A stretch of 64,000 bases of DNA from Stratiolaelaps scimitus (GCA_019614645.1 JABWDB010000016.1:5270001-5334000); one strand, 5' to 3'; shown: positions 24,868-35,159, counted from the first letter of the stretch. Translations and numbers: made by a program. The notes: generated by a model not told the origin, from the letters alone.

Positions 24868-25512
24868 ATGATGCTCCGAGCTGCATTGTGCACTCTGGCC
24901 TTGGCCTCAGCCGTCTCGGCAAACGCTACCGCCAACTACTTCATCGACCAGGTGTTCCAGGATATGCGGTACCAGGTGCCACAGAACGGTCTCGATCCCG
25001 TTCGCGTGATGCCATTCCAGATTAAGGTCAAGTCCAACTCTATTTCGAATCGTGACATGAAGGCAGACTTCACCCAGGGCTCGTTGTACGGCCTCGCCTC
25101 ACTCGCTCGCCAAGGAGACTGCTCATACGGAACCTCCGGTGGCCAGATGAAGATGGGTTGCTACGTCACCCTAACCCCTGTCCGAATGATGATGAACGCC
25201 GATGTAAAGGGTGACTCGATCAGCGGAAACAAGCACGCGATCGCAACCTCGACGACTGTGGCCCCTAATACATTCGCCCTTGTTGAAGTGTCAGGCCGTC
25301 GTTTTGCCCGAGCTATTGTAGACCGCATAACCGTTAAAGCTGTCACCCTGACCACCTCTGTTGCTCAGGGCAAGCTCGACCTTAACGGCTCAAGGATGAC
25401 CGATTTCGTGAAACAGACTAACCAAAATCTTTCCAACCAGCTCGTTGCTACTCTCAGTGGTACCTACAAGGCAGCCCTGAACACTGTTCTCAGTCGCCGC
25501 ACAATGCCCTAG
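24868..25512 (+). CDS. G7L-1: secreted group 7 allergen-like protein
   Basis: An intronless gene for 214 aa. Residues 1-18 form a signal peptide (MMLRAALC to VSA), so the product is secreted. An N-glycosylation sequon NAT opens the mature protein; others are NGS at about 173 and NLS at about 187. There are two cysteines in the mature chain, C85 (RQGDC) and C98 (MGC), which may form a disulfide. Length, an N-terminal helix (about 23-38), the LDPVRV motif, beta-rich middle and C-terminal helix (about 176-208) recall mite group 7 allergens. Those belong to the JHBP/Takeout/BPI-like fold, which binds lipids or other hydrophobic ligands. That assignment is inference without a search. AATAAA at 25622-25627 ends the transcript. 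Closest relative: G7L-2. Confidence 0.85.
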   Translation: MMLRAALCTLALASAVSANATANYFIDQVFQDMRYQVPQNGLDPVRVMPFQIKVKSNSISNRDMKADFTQGSLYGLASLARQGDCSYGTSGGQMKMGCYVTLTPVRMMMNADVKGDSISGNKHAIATSTTVAPNTFALVEVSGRRFARAIVDRITVKAVTLTTSVAQGKLDLNGSRMTDFVKQTNQNLSNQLVATLSGTYKAALNTVLSRRTMP

Positions 25513-25984
25513 ATGGATTAGAGGCACAGCAAACTGAAACAGTATAAGCGGAGATGATACTTTCGATGGGTGACTAGAAACATCTGTGTTCGAATGTAGT
25601 TGTGGATGCCAGATGTAAGAGAATAAATATTATCACAGGCACGGAATCGAAGCCGTGAAAAGAACATGAACCTTTTTTTACCAATTTTTAGCACGATATA
25701 AAAATAGACTATTCGTAGGTAGTTATTTAGTTAACAGCAGTAATTACCACAATGAATTTTCTTCCTTCGTGATGTCTTCGGCATCATGACGCGTTCGCAC
25801 CAAATCGGAACAGGATGCAGGAGGGTGCGGTTGTGTGAATGCAATTCACAACTGTACAGTCAGGTTTATTATAGAAAAGGAGGCAAAATTATCCTAAATA
25901 AATTCTCCGGGTTGATTTACAGCCAACATTTAACGTCCACGGTACAACTGCTTTCGGCATTGCTTCATAAGACGGACAACCCCT

Positions 25985-26095
25985 TTAAATGCAAATCTGC
26001 AACGGTAAGGATTGAACCCGTGCACTTACATGTTTTCTCCGATCGCAAGACGCACAGGAATGCACCACGCCACCGAGGCAAAATGGTCCTAATTG
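25985..26095 (-). repeat. tRNA-derived SINE-like element, copy 1
   Basis: On the minus strand a GGTTCAATCC box (close to the Pol III B box) lies about 55 bases after an A-box-like stretch (GGTGGCGTGGTGCA). The same element follows G7L-3 at 34640-34740. The adjoining sequence to about 25860 is shared too, and a short part of it recurs at 38281-38310 and 44880-44912. It does not fold as an intact tRNA, so a SINE head is the better reading. Confidence 0.45.
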
Positions 26096-26109
26096 TTGTT
26101 TCCCAATAT

Positions 26110-26440
26110 TTGTGATCTAAGATTTTCACGAAAATATACTGGTGATAGCCGTTCTAACCTTCATATTCTAATAATGGTGGCCGTCGCTGCTTCCGTTCTC
26201 AAGGGTATCTGATCTGAAACGCTCTCCGAAGCAGAGGCAGGAAATTACAGGGTTCCTTACGATTTTTTAAATACGTACTTAAAGAACACATTCTAAGCAA
26301 ACCGAAAATACGCCTATAATAGATTGTATACATTTTCTATGAGACAATACTTTATATATTTAATATTAACACGGGCCTTTCGTATGCTAAAATAATTAAA
26401 GCATTTATAGTATTATAATGATAACATTATCAATGATCTA
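26110..26440. other. AT-rich spacer, nothing recognised
   Basis: No frame, repeat or motif is recognised between the SINE-like repeat and the LINE fragment. Confidence 0.5.
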
Positions 26441-26445
26441 ATACC

Positions 26446-27130
26446 AACAGAGTGACACGGTGGACGACGTCAAGCACACAGTGACCCAATGTGTGTCACT
26501 AGCGGCAGCCAGGCAGGGGGGCTCGAGGGAGGTTGTGGGGAAATCAGTCCGAGAGCTCGTTTCCCATATGGTCAAATCGAGGGAAGCCTGGGCGGAGGTC
26601 GTAGACTGCATAGGGGATCATCAAGCTAAATGAGAGTAAGGAGAGACACAGAAGGGCCCGAGTGAGCCACCAAAGCCCCTCTCCCCGAGGGGTCTCGAAG
26701 GCCCGTCCCACCGTTAGCTAGACCGGCTTCCCCCGCGCATTCCCGCTCAGGGCCGGGGATAGGTGGACCGAGCAGCCGGTACATCTTGGGTAGATTGGCA
26801 GGCTTGTCACGGGGGCCTTCTCCTTCACCAGTCTCTCCCCCCGCATTCCCGCTACGGGCCGGGGATTATGTGACCGAGCGTTCCCGGGCAGGACCCCAAC
26901 ACGGAAGTCACAGTAGTCATAGGAGACTAAGGCACCCGGCTATAGAACATTAGCCGGAGCAGTACACACCTTCCCCAGAGATCGAAGTAATGCCAAGCGT
27001 GCCGACTCTAGGGAAGAGATACACTCTCAGCAGAGGATGGTCTTAGCAGGCAGAGGAGTTTTGTCATCCACCTCAACCCCCCTGCACAGGATCGGCCCAC
27101 TTTCATGGAGATTGGAATGTCTCTGGTGGT
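26446..27130 (+). mobile_element. 5'-truncated non-LTR retrotransposon (ORF2 C-terminus and 3' UTR)
   Basis: The frame from about 26451 reads SDTVDDVKHTVTQC, then VRELVSHMVKSREAWAEVV, and ends at TGA near 26633. D-x2-HT-x3-C and the downstream W are typical of the C-terminal zinc-binding tail of ORF2 in R1-type LINEs. The rest is GC-rich, unlike its surroundings, and has a duplicated segment (about 26730-26775 and 26838-26884, core CGGGCCGGGGAT or close). It looks like a 5'-truncated insertion in which only the very end of ORF2 and the 3' UTR remain. Confidence 0.6.
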
Positions 27131-27446
27131 GACTGTGAGTTTAAAGAAAATTTCCTCCTCTAAAAAAAGGTAGAGCAATCTCTAAAAATAAGATAAGCGT
27201 TGTGATACTGTGATAAAGGAATACAGCACGAAAGGATTTGTATAATCATTCGCGTCTCTAATCCTCTATTGCACCAAATTATCCGCAAGCTGGTGGACAC
27301 AACAAACAGTAACATTATGACCTGAAATGATGTGCGCTTGATAGCAAAATGATTCAAATACCCTCGAATCAAGCAAACAAAAAACACGCACGTGTTTAAA
27401 TATGGATTTAATCCACGCACTATCTTAACACTCTCTCCCACATCAT

Positions 27447-27990
27447 GCTGTATATTTTGAGCTTAGCTTCCGCTGCATTGGTTAATTTTACGACCGCGTC
27501 ATGGATTACCAAGGGTAGTGGGGAGCCGAGCTGCGCTCAAGGAAAGGTGTTTGGCTTGAGCGGGCTCAGTCGTCAGGGCGGTTACTGAGGCGGAACAACA
27601 GGAAGAGGGGCTCTCATGTTAAGATAACTGCGATCCAAATGGTGGACAACGCCACTGTTAAGGGTGACTCAATCAACACCAACCTACACGCTATAACAAT
27701 GTCGTCATGTTTAGGCCCCACTACAGTTACAATTCTTTGATGGGGTAAGCGGTCGTCGTTTTTACCGCCCTCGTCGACAGCATCACGATTACCCTACATG
27801 ACGTTGAGTGCACATACTGCAAAGACAATTTTGATTTCAGTGGAGACTGGTCGGTCAAAGCCTACTTCAGACGATGTACCACAGCCAATCCTGGAAACTG
27901 ATTACTGGCCTAGCTGCCCATTTGCGGGATGACTCAACGACACTTTAGCTATTCACATAAAGCCCTGAACGGCGTGCGCCGCTCCAGATG
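27447..27990 (+). pseudogene. Group 7-like paralogue, pseudogene 2
   Basis: Nearly a copy of pseudogene 1, about 4.2 kb upstream, including the same TGA after RQGGY, the same frame changes and the same downstream flank to about 28080. The signal-peptide region reads MLYILSLASAALVN. Because the lesions are shared, the ancestor was already disabled when the block (pseudogene plus an intact gene) was duplicated. Confidence 0.75.
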
Positions 27991-28601
27991 TACGGACGTA
28001 AGTGCAGCAAATTCATTCGCACGGAGCAATTCTGGTCGATATATTGAACACTAATGTGAATAAATAGAAAAACAATTCTAACAATTCTAGCACTGCGAAA
28101 AGCTAATCATTGCTATGGCGTAATTATATTTTAATCGTTTAATCATCGAGTAGCGTTATTTAGCTCCGGTATTTTTTATAGCTCTAGCAGGTTGGCGGTG
28201 CCTGATTCTATTTATGCTCGGATCAGAAAGTGTTCGTAGAAATAATAAAATTCCAATCCACACCAGATGCGCATTGTGCATCTAATCAGCGTAATCAGTT
28301 CAATATGACTTGTCAACCACTTACATAGACTTCCATGTCAAAGTCTTACTAACATGAGAAAGGTATCCCCAAACGAAGTGACCGAAACACCTGTCACTGA
28401 GTTCAAAGGGAACGATTTTGACTACCAACACACATCGCGTTCCCAGGAGTGACTCAGCTACCTAAGTAAAACGCTTTCATTGAGCAGCTAGCTTCCAGAG
28501 CTTTGATATAAGTGGTGGAGATATTGTTGGGATTGGCAAAGCACAATCGTATACGAAATTGTTCGCAAGCAGTGATAGCGAATATTACCTCATACAAATT
28601 C

Positions 28602-28616
28602 GGAGCATTGTGCTCC
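28602..28616 (+). promoter_or_regulatory. Palindrome GGAGC-n5-GCTCC upstream of G7L-2
   Basis: Identical to the element before G7L-1 and also exactly 114 bases before the TATA box. Confidence 0.4.
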
Positions 28617-28715
28617 ACATGGTAAATCTACCCTGGGTGGGCTTAGTAGTTGCTCCACCGTTTTGTGTTCTAATATTCCTTCTCCCCCATATTCCCTTGC
28701 CTTCCAGTACCTGTG

Positions 28716-28722
28716 TATATAA
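28716..28722 (+). promoter_or_regulatory. TATA box of G7L-2
   Basis: TATATAA 73 bases before the ATG, the typical spacing in this family. Confidence 0.8.
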
Positions 28723-28788
28723 GGACCAGTGAGTATCCAATCGCAAGTTAGTCTTGTTTTCGTCTCGCCTTAAACACTTAGCATAAGA

Positions 28789-29433
28789 ATGATGCTCCGA
28801 GCTGCATTGTGCACTCTGGCCTTGGCCTCAGCCGTCTCGGCAAACGCTACCGCCAACCACTTCATCGACCAGGTGTTCCAGGATATGCGGCGCCAGGTGC
28901 CACAGAACGGTCTCGATCCCGTTCGCGTGATGCCGTTCCAGATTAAGGTCAAGTCCAACTCTATTACGAACCGTGACATGAAGGCAAACTTCACCCAGGG
29001 CTCGATGAAGGGCCTCGCCTCACTCGCTCGCCAAGGAAACTGCTCATACGGAACCTCCGGTGGCCAGATGAAGATGGGCTGCTACGTCACCCTAACCCCT
29101 GTCCAAATCAAGATGAACGCCGATGTAAAGGGTGACTCGATCAACGGAAACAAGCACGCGATCGCAACCTCGACGACTGTGGCCCGCAATACATTGGCCC
29201 TTGTTGAAGTGTCAGGCCGTCGTTTTGCCCGAGCTATTGTGGACCGCATAACCGTTAAAGCTGTCACCCTGACCACCTCTGTTGCTCAGGGCAAGCTCGA
29301 CCTTAACGGCTCAAGAATGACCGATTTCGTAAAACAGACTAACCAAAATCTTTCCAACCAGCTCGTTGCTACTCTCAGTGGTACCTACAAGGCAGCCCTG
29401 AACACTGTTCTCAGTCGCCGCACAATGCCCTAG
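28789..29433 (+). CDS. G7L-2: secreted group 7 allergen-like protein
   Basis: Intronless, 214 aa, with the family signal peptide (residues 1-18) and the NAT sequon at 19-21. Unlike G7L-1 it has the NFT sequon at about 67. C85 and C98 are kept. From about residue 139 to the end it is almost identical to G7L-1, while residues 104-109 read VQIKMN, as in G7L-4 and G7L-6, instead of VRMMMN. This suggests exchange between copies. AATAAA lies at 29543-29548. It has the same inferred secreted ligand-binding role as the other copies. Confidence 0.85.
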   Translation: MMLRAALCTLALASAVSANATANHFIDQVFQDMRRQVPQNGLDPVRVMPFQIKVKSNSITNRDMKANFTQGSMKGLASLARQGNCSYGTSGGQMKMGCYVTLTPVQIKMNADVKGDSINGNKHAIATSTTVARNTLALVEVSGRRFARAIVDRITVKAVTLTTSVAQGKLDLNGSRMTDFVKQTNQNLSNQLVATLSGTYKAALNTVLSRRTMP

Positions 29434-29742
29434 ATGGATTAGAGGTACAGCAAACTGAAACAGTATAAGCGGAGATGATACTTTTGATGGGTGACTAGAA
29501 ACATCTGTGTTCGAATGTAGTTGTGGATGCCAGATGTAAGAGAATAAATATTATCACAGACACGGGATATAGTAGCCTTGAATAAAACATGAACACTTGT
29601 TACCTTATTTTTACACTTTTTTCTACATAATAAACTATTCCTAGGTAATTCTGTTGTTAGTTGTAGTAATTTCTTTAGTAAATTTTCTTCGTTGATTATG
29701 TCTTCGGCATCTTAAAGTTTTTGTACCAACTGGGAGCAAAGG

Positions 29743-30470
29743 ATGTGGTTATGTGAAGGTAATTTTCCTTCTGACCGGTCCGAAATTGTTTTTTTTAATT
29801 TTTTCCATTTTAGACGAGCCTATTTAGCAACTGTCTACGTCCAGCAGGCCAGCCAAGAAGCTGGAGTGATGCCTTGCTCAGTTTTCTTTCTAAGGGCTAA
29901 GGCGACCCGCCTGTGCCGTCGTCACGGAGGGCAACCGCCAAGAAGAGCTGCTGCTACATACTTTTGGTACTCTTCATCCCCCCTTCGACTTAGTAGATTT
30001 CTGGAATCCTGCTCTTGCATACCGGCCGGGCACGCGGATTTCGCCCAAGACACTTTACAATCACGCTGTGATGGTGGACTGGTTGCAACATCTTACTCCA
30101 AGAGGTATATCGCGTCATTCGACAAAAAGGGCAAGCTCTTTACGCAGGAAACATGGATTGCAAATCGGCGGGGCCAAGTCCTTAACGAACTATCAATATG
30201 TGGAGTTTCACCAAATGTGCTACAGATTATCGTGGCCATTCCAACAAAGATTTCAGTGAGGATCGACGACGGGGTTGCTCTTCTGTCTCCTTTCGATCTA
30301 AGTATTGGTGTGGCCCAAGGTGACAACTTGAGTCCACTGTTATTCTCGCTGCTGCTAAACGATCTCCCGATCCGAGTAAAAGGCAGAACTGACCATGTAA
30401 AGACGGTACTATACGCAGACGACCTTGTCATTTTTGGTCAGTTCGAAATCAGGGACAGGTCGTTCGCCTA
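29743..30470 (+). mobile_element. Non-LTR retrotransposon reverse transcriptase fragment
   Basis: The frame holds reverse transcriptase boxes: SIGVAQGDNLSPLLFSLLL (about 30301-30357) and the catalytic LYADDLVIFG (YADD at 30412-30423). The upstream part of the same frame (CGVSPNVLQIIVAIPTKIS) fits the preceding helix and turn. The catalytic aspartates are intact, but the frame ends at TAG about 50 bases later, and the 5' half appears frameshifted. It is a partial copy. Continuation to about 31070 is in broken frames. Confidence 0.75.
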
Positions 30471-31080
30471 GGTCACGCACTCAACTCTTCCTGGAAATTC
30501 ATTCGCCAAGTTCCAGAGGGTAGGTTCTTAACACTGAATCCTGGAGTCTTTGTCGAATATGTGTCCTACATAGCATGTTCCCGACGGTCTCGGTCGTCAA
30601 GCTCCTTTGTCGGAACCCGTACAGCGCATCAGATAAGGCCTACTCTCCTCAAGCCCCTAATCTAAATAGCAACGACAATGTTCACAATTATCTTTGTAAT
30701 TCGTGTTAAGTAGACATATCGATCTATGATCAAAGGGGCCTGTTATACGCCCAAGCTTTGGGTATTAATACCATATCTCTCTCTTTCTACAGTCTAGGAA
30801 AACGATCTCCTTGTAAAATGCGGTTTAGCAGGTCCCTAAAGGGGCAAGGCCACTTCTTAATCAACAACTTCACCGCGTCGGGCGAAATCCCATCTAGATA
30901 TGGAGGCTGCTCAGATTGAGTGCTAAGCTCGCGGGACACCCGAACGAAACGAACGTTAGCAATGGACTGAGTGCCATAAACGGCTGATGTGCCATGAACG
31001 GTATTGTATTGTATGTGCCATGAACGGTATTGTATTGTATGTCGCTTCAGGTGTGCACGGGCGTTAATACAGCGAATTAG
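30471..31080 (+). mobile_element. Broken continuation of the LINE fragment
   Basis: No intact frame is seen. GC content and the adjoining reverse transcriptase suggest that this is the rest of the same element. Near its end is the 26-bp tandem duplication at 30989-31040, which may be a 3' UTR repeat. Confidence 0.4.
30989..31040. repeat. 26-bp direct tandem repeat, two copies
   Basis: Two exact units (30989-31014 and 31015-31040) containing CCATGAACGG followed by TATTGTATTGTAT. Confidence 0.85.
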
Positions 31081-31195
31081 AATTGTGCACTAATGTAAAT
31101 AAAAAAAAAGAACAATGCATTATGTACTATCATAGATATTTAATGATGCGAAGTAAATATCATTTCTTCTCAAACTTTGATTTTGGAGCCTTACT

Positions 31196-31385
31196 GCTTT
31201 GTGGCAGGTTTCGAATGCGAGCCGCGTTGAATAATACTTTGATGAAACATGTTTGCGGTGGATAGTCTACATGAAACACTCGTTTGATCTGGTTCACTAT
31301 TATGCAGCATTTCTCTCTATCAGAAACTTGCCTTATGACCTTAGCAGAGACCGTTAGTATTAAATATTGCCACAGATACTACATT
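31196..31385. repeat. Dispersed flank repeat, copy 2
   Basis: Resembles 23925-24115 and 40617-40805. It immediately precedes the gag-like fragment at 31430. Confidence 0.6.
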
Positions 31386-31429
31386 TAATTTATTGAAACA
31401 TACAATAATTAGGAATTATTTCTAGAGAT

Positions 31430-31880
31430 TATTGGGGAGGGGGGCGCTGAGGCCCACACTATCCTGAGGATATTGCCCAGGGCCTGCAGCAACTGCGGCG
31501 ATGCCGGCCACCTCGCCGCGATTTGCACCCGTCCTTCCGTCTGCGTCAATTGCAAGGGTGCCCATCGCTCGGGCTCGCCATCGTGCCCTAGGTCGGCTTA
31601 GCTCCGCGAGCGTCAGCGGCTCGTGACTGAGACCAGGGTGCTTGAACAGGTGAAGGACACCTTACCCCTCGCGTCTATTCTGCCAATCGAGGCCCCGGTG
31701 TCGACCCAGTCGCCAACCCGGTCGTACGCTGCGGCGGTTCGGGGTATTGTGGTCCCCTCCAACGGTGCTCAGGTTCCCATGGTTCTGCTGCCCAACCCGA
31801 GGCGGATCCCCACGCCTCCCCGCCGCCCTGCCCCTCGTCGATCTGCCCGCGCGAAGTCCCGACACCCCAAGGCGGTGCCA
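31430..31880 (+). mobile_element. Non-LTR retrotransposon ORF1 (gag-like) fragment with zinc knuckles
   Basis: The frame reads CSNCGDAGHLAAIC (a CCHC knuckle, C-x2-C-x4-H-x4-C, from 31485) and then CVNCKGAHRSGSPSC (a second variant knuckle). It is interrupted by TAG and continues in frame into a proline/serine/arginine-rich stretch (SYAAAVRG). Tandem CCHC knuckles of this kind bind nucleic acid in the ORF1 proteins of R1/Jockey-type LINEs. The region is much more GC-rich than the surrounding DNA. Confidence 0.7.
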
Positions 31881-31884
31881 GCTG

Positions 31885-32280
31885 TGCTAGGTATCGCCGC
31901 AGCCTTGAGGTCCCACTCACTCGGTTCGTCGGCTCCCCTCTTAAGGGCGAGGCCATCCGGCCACTCTTGGACCGTTGCCTCGAGAGGACTGCTATGATGC
32001 TCGACCGACTGCCCCTGTTGGCGGCTCACCAGGGGCTCTTCATCCTTCAGTCCTTTTTCTCGGGGGCGCGGATGCAGCACATGCCTAGGAGAAGCCCAGC
32101 CGGCACTGAGGCTTCAGCCCTTCACGCCTATGACGACATGGTGCTGGATGCCCTGACGACGATCCTACCACTTGGGTGACGTTTGCTACGCAGCCTCGCT
32201 TACGGCGGTTGCCGACATGGTCCTGCTACAGGAGCACTCCTGCCGCTGACTTCGTCCAGCCTATTGTTGACGGGCCGCAA
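31885..32280 (+). mobile_element. Non-LTR retrotransposon pol fragment (region after the RT palm)
   Basis: In a frame different from the ORF1 part, the sequence reads RFVGSPLKGEAIRPLLDRC, then LDRLPLLAAHQGLFILQS and MVLDALTTILPLG, ending at TGA near 32179. The pattern of a GSP box, an L-x-x-LPLL-x-AH-x-x-LFLL helix and a following D-x-x-L segment is typical of the part of LINE ORF2 just after the reverse transcriptase palm. It abuts the ORF1 fragment without the intervening endonuclease and palm, so it is an internally deleted or rearranged copy. Confidence 0.6.
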
Positions 32281-32394
32281 AGGTTAGCCTTATAGTCATA
32301 CGCTTATACAAAACCGGAGATCGCAAAGTTGCCGCTCCGAACACAGAGATCGTAGTTCACTAGTAAAACGAAGATCGATCAAAGTGTGCTCGTT

Positions 32395-32430
32395 GTATAT
32401 ATATATATGTATATATAAATATATAAATAG
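32395..32430. repeat. AT-rich microsatellite
   Basis: Imperfect TA repeat separating two oppositely oriented LINE fragments. Confidence 0.7.
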
Positions 32431-32636
32431 ATCGTGATTCCGCGTCTTATATATAGAACAATTGGGTCTCGAGAGAGACCATCGAGGACAGTACCAAGGG
32501 AATAGGAGGACAGCTCGAAAAGCCATGCCTCCGCATCAACTTGGTCGACCGCGCGGAGGCGAGCCTTGTCTGCGAGGTGAAGCGCTGGGGCCAGAAGGGT
32601 GTAGCGCAGCTCCTCTTGGAAGACATCAGACCACAT
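32430..32636 (-). mobile_element. Non-LTR retrotransposon pol fragment, opposite orientation
   Basis: The minus-strand frame reads WSDVFQEELRYTLLAPALH, then ADKARLRAVDQVDAEAWLFEL, SYSLGTVLD and DPIVLYIRRGI. The ARLxA...AWLxxLPS..LGTxLD...RIAxxLRLG pattern is known from the C-terminal region of many LINE ORF2 proteins. It lies next to the plus-strand pol fragment but points the other way, so the locus is rearranged or two insertions are nested. Confidence 0.55.
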
Positions 32637-32714
32637 GCATAGCCGACGCCTCTTGTCCGCAGGGACCGTTAAAGGCGTGGAGGGCCGAAGCCTTGGTGCT
32701 GACCGGGATAAAGA

Positions 32715-32860
32715 GAGTTCTGATCGTACTCACATTTGGGAAGTGAGATGGCACAGCGAAATTAATAAATAATACATTATTAGGCAATGAAATCTAGCGC
32801 ACATTTAATAACACAATTAAAAGAAAAAGCCACCATCCCAATATTCAAAGATAAATGCAT
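32715..32860. repeat. Shared junction repeat, copy 1
   Basis: About 150 bp (core CTCACATTTGGGAAGTGA) also found at 40895-41040 and 45742-45890. At two of the three sites it begins directly where a LINE fragment stops. Confidence 0.65.
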
Positions 32861-33448
32861 CTGAATGAGTATTCCAATTTTTCAATCATCAAGTATCTTT
32901 ATTTTGCTTCAGTAGGTCGATAGTGTCTCATTTTATTTATGCTTGAGTCAGCAACTGTTCGCAGAAATAATAAAATTCCAATCCACGCATAGAGTGCACA
33001 TAAATGCACATTGTGCATTTAATCAGTGTAATCACTTCAACATGAATTGTAAACCACTTACACTTCCATGTCAAAGTCTTATTAATTTATAAAATAAAAG
33101 TATCCCAAAGTGACCGAAACTGCTGTCACTGGATTCACAGGACGTGATCTTGACTTCCGACAGGCGTTGTATCCCCAGCAGTGACTCATCTTCCCAAATA
33201 ACACCCTTTAATTGAGCATTTAACTTCCTTAGCTTTTGATAGAAGTGATGGAGTTATTGATGGGATTGACAGAATACAATCGTATACGAAATCGCTCGTA
33301 AGCACTGATAGCGAATATAGCCTCAATTGGGACCGTTGTGCTTCACATGATAAATCCGTCCTGGGTGGGCTTAGTAGTTATCCGTAGGCTTAGGAGTTCT
33401 AATATTCCTTCTCTCGCATATTCCCTTGCCTTCCAGTGTAACAGAATG

Positions 33449-33453
33449 TATAA
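33449..33453 (+). promoter_or_regulatory. TATA box of G7L-3
   Basis: TGTATAAG 70 bases before the ATG. The box is one base weaker than the TATATAA of the other copies. Confidence 0.6.
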
Positions 33454-33518
33454 GGATCAGTGAGTATCCAATCGAACGTTATTCGTGTTTTCCTCTACCT
33501 TAAACACCTTATACAAAG

Positions 33519-34163
33519 ATGATGCTTCGAGCTGCATTGTGCGCTTTAGCCTTGGCCTCAGCAGCCTCGGCAAACGCTACCGCCAACTACTTCATCGACC
33601 AGGTGTTCCAGGATATGCGGTACCAGGTGCCACAGAACGGTCTCGACCCTGTACGCGTGATGCCGTTCCAGATTAAGGTCAAGTCTAACTCCTTTACGAA
33701 CCGCGACCTGAAGGCAAACTTCACCCAGGGGTCGATGACCAACTTCGCCTCACTCGTTCGCCAAGGAGACTGCTCATACGGAACTTCCGGTGGCCAGATG
33801 AAGATGGGCTGCTACATCACCCTATCTCCCATCCGAATGATGATGAACGTCGATGTAAAGGGTGACTCGATCAACGGAAACAAGCACGCGATCGCAATCT
33901 CGAAGGCTGTGGCCCGCAATACATTGGCCCTTGTTGAAGTGTCAGGCCGTCGTTTTGCCCGAGCTATTGTGGACCGCATAACCGTTAAAGCTGTCACCCT
34001 GACCACCTCTGTTGTTCAGGGCAAGCTCGACCTTAATGGGTCAAGGATGACCGATTTCGTAAAACAGACTGACCAAAATCTTTCCAACCAGCTCGTTGCT
34101 ACTCTCAGTGGTACCTACAAGGCAGCCCTGAACACTGTCCTCAGTCGCCGCACAATGCCCTAG
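33519..34163 (+). CDS. G7L-3: secreted group 7 allergen-like protein
   Basis: Intronless, 214 aa, with the family signal peptide, the NAT, NFT, NGS and NLS sequons, and C85/C98. Residues 72-80 read SMTNFASLV, shared in part only with G7L-9 (SMTGFGSLV), while the second half is almost that of G7L-1/2. AATAAA lies at 34273-34278. The 3' flank to about 34745, including the SINE-like repeat, matches that of G7L-1 rather than G7L-2. This is consistent with an older duplication or exchange of flanks. Confidence 0.85.
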   Translation: MMLRAALCALALASAASANATANYFIDQVFQDMRYQVPQNGLDPVRVMPFQIKVKSNSFTNRDLKANFTQGSMTNFASLVRQGDCSYGTSGGQMKMGCYITLSPIRMMMNVDVKGDSINGNKHAIAISKAVARNTLALVEVSGRRFARAIVDRITVKAVTLTTSVVQGKLDLNGSRMTDFVKQTDQNLSNQLVATLSGTYKAALNTVLSRRTMP

Positions 34164-34639
34164 ATGGATTAGAGACACAGCAAACTGAAACAGTATAAGC
34201 GGAGATGATACTTTTGATGGGTAACTAGAAACATCTGTGTTCAAATGTAGTTGTGGATGTCAGGTGTAAGAGAATAAATATTGTCACAGACACGGGATCG
34301 AAGCCGTGAAAAGAACATGAAAATTTTTTTACCTAATTTTTACACGATTTAAAAATAAACTATTAGTAGGTAGTTATTTAGTTAACAGCAGTAATTACCA
34401 CAATGAATTTTCTTCCTTCGTGATGTCTTCGGCATCATGAAGCGTTCGTACCAAATCGGAACAGGATGCAGGAGGGTGCGGCTGTGTGAATGCAATTTAC
34501 AACTGTACAGTCAGGTTTATTATAGAAAAAGAGGCAAAATTATCCTAAATAAATTCTCCGGTCAGACTCACAGCCAACATTTAACGTCCACGGTACAACT
34601 GCTTTCCGCATTGCTTCATAAGACGGACAACCCCTTTAA

Positions 34640-34740
34640 ATGCAAATGTGCAACGGTGGGGATTGAACCCGTGCACCTACGTGTCTCCTCCGATCGCAAG
34701 GCGCACACGAATGCACCACGCCGCCGAGGCAAAATGGTCC
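34640..34740 (-). repeat. tRNA-derived SINE-like element, copy 2
   Basis: On the minus strand it has GGTTCAATCC preceded by GGCGGCGTGGTGCA, as in the copy at 25985. The two differ by scattered substitutions only. Confidence 0.45.
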
Positions 34741-34829
34741 TGAATCTCTTCAACGGATCGCTCATTATTTCGTTATATCGTGATGGATCTGCAAATTTCA
34801 CGTAAGGGTGGGACGTGTCCGGCGGTTCA

Positions 34830-35110
34830 ACCATGGTAGGACGGTCATTGTTGCCGGGGACTTCGATGCTAGTACAACTAGCTAGTATAACATGATAAAG
34901 CCGGTGATCGACCGAAAGGGGCCGAGTACTACAGGAGTGGGTGGCAGAAAAAGGCTTTCTGGAACTCAACGACGGAAAGGCCGCCTTCTTTTTCAGAGGA
35001 GTTCAGGCAGTCTTCATAGATCTCACTCTGGTAAATAAAGCGGCACTTCCGCTGACTGCATACTGGCGGGTGGAGGACGAGGACACTTCGAGTGATCACA
35101 GATATATCTG
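34830..35110 (+). mobile_element. LINE endonuclease fragment, R1-like
   Basis: The region reads VIVAGDFDAS near 34845 (the GDFNA motif with N changed to D), a stop, then EWVAEKGFLELNDGKA, VFIDLTLV, WRVEDEDTSSDHRYI. The GDF, IDLT, WxV and SDH motifs are in the order found in APE-type endonucleases of R1-like LINEs. In-frame stops and a frame change show decay. The same segment recurs at 37905-38270. Confidence 0.7.
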
Positions 35111-35159
35111 TTGGTATTCACTTGCCTTCTTAACAAACTACTTTCTATGATATCATCTA

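Noticed and set aside
25161..25355. A 64-codon antisense frame that recurs inside most copies of the family
   Set aside because: It is the reverse-strand shadow of the conserved coding sequence and has no independent signals.
34640..34740. Possible functional tRNA gene
   Set aside because: Only the B box and part of the A box are recognisable. No acceptor stem or convincing anticodon arm forms, so a SINE head is more likely.
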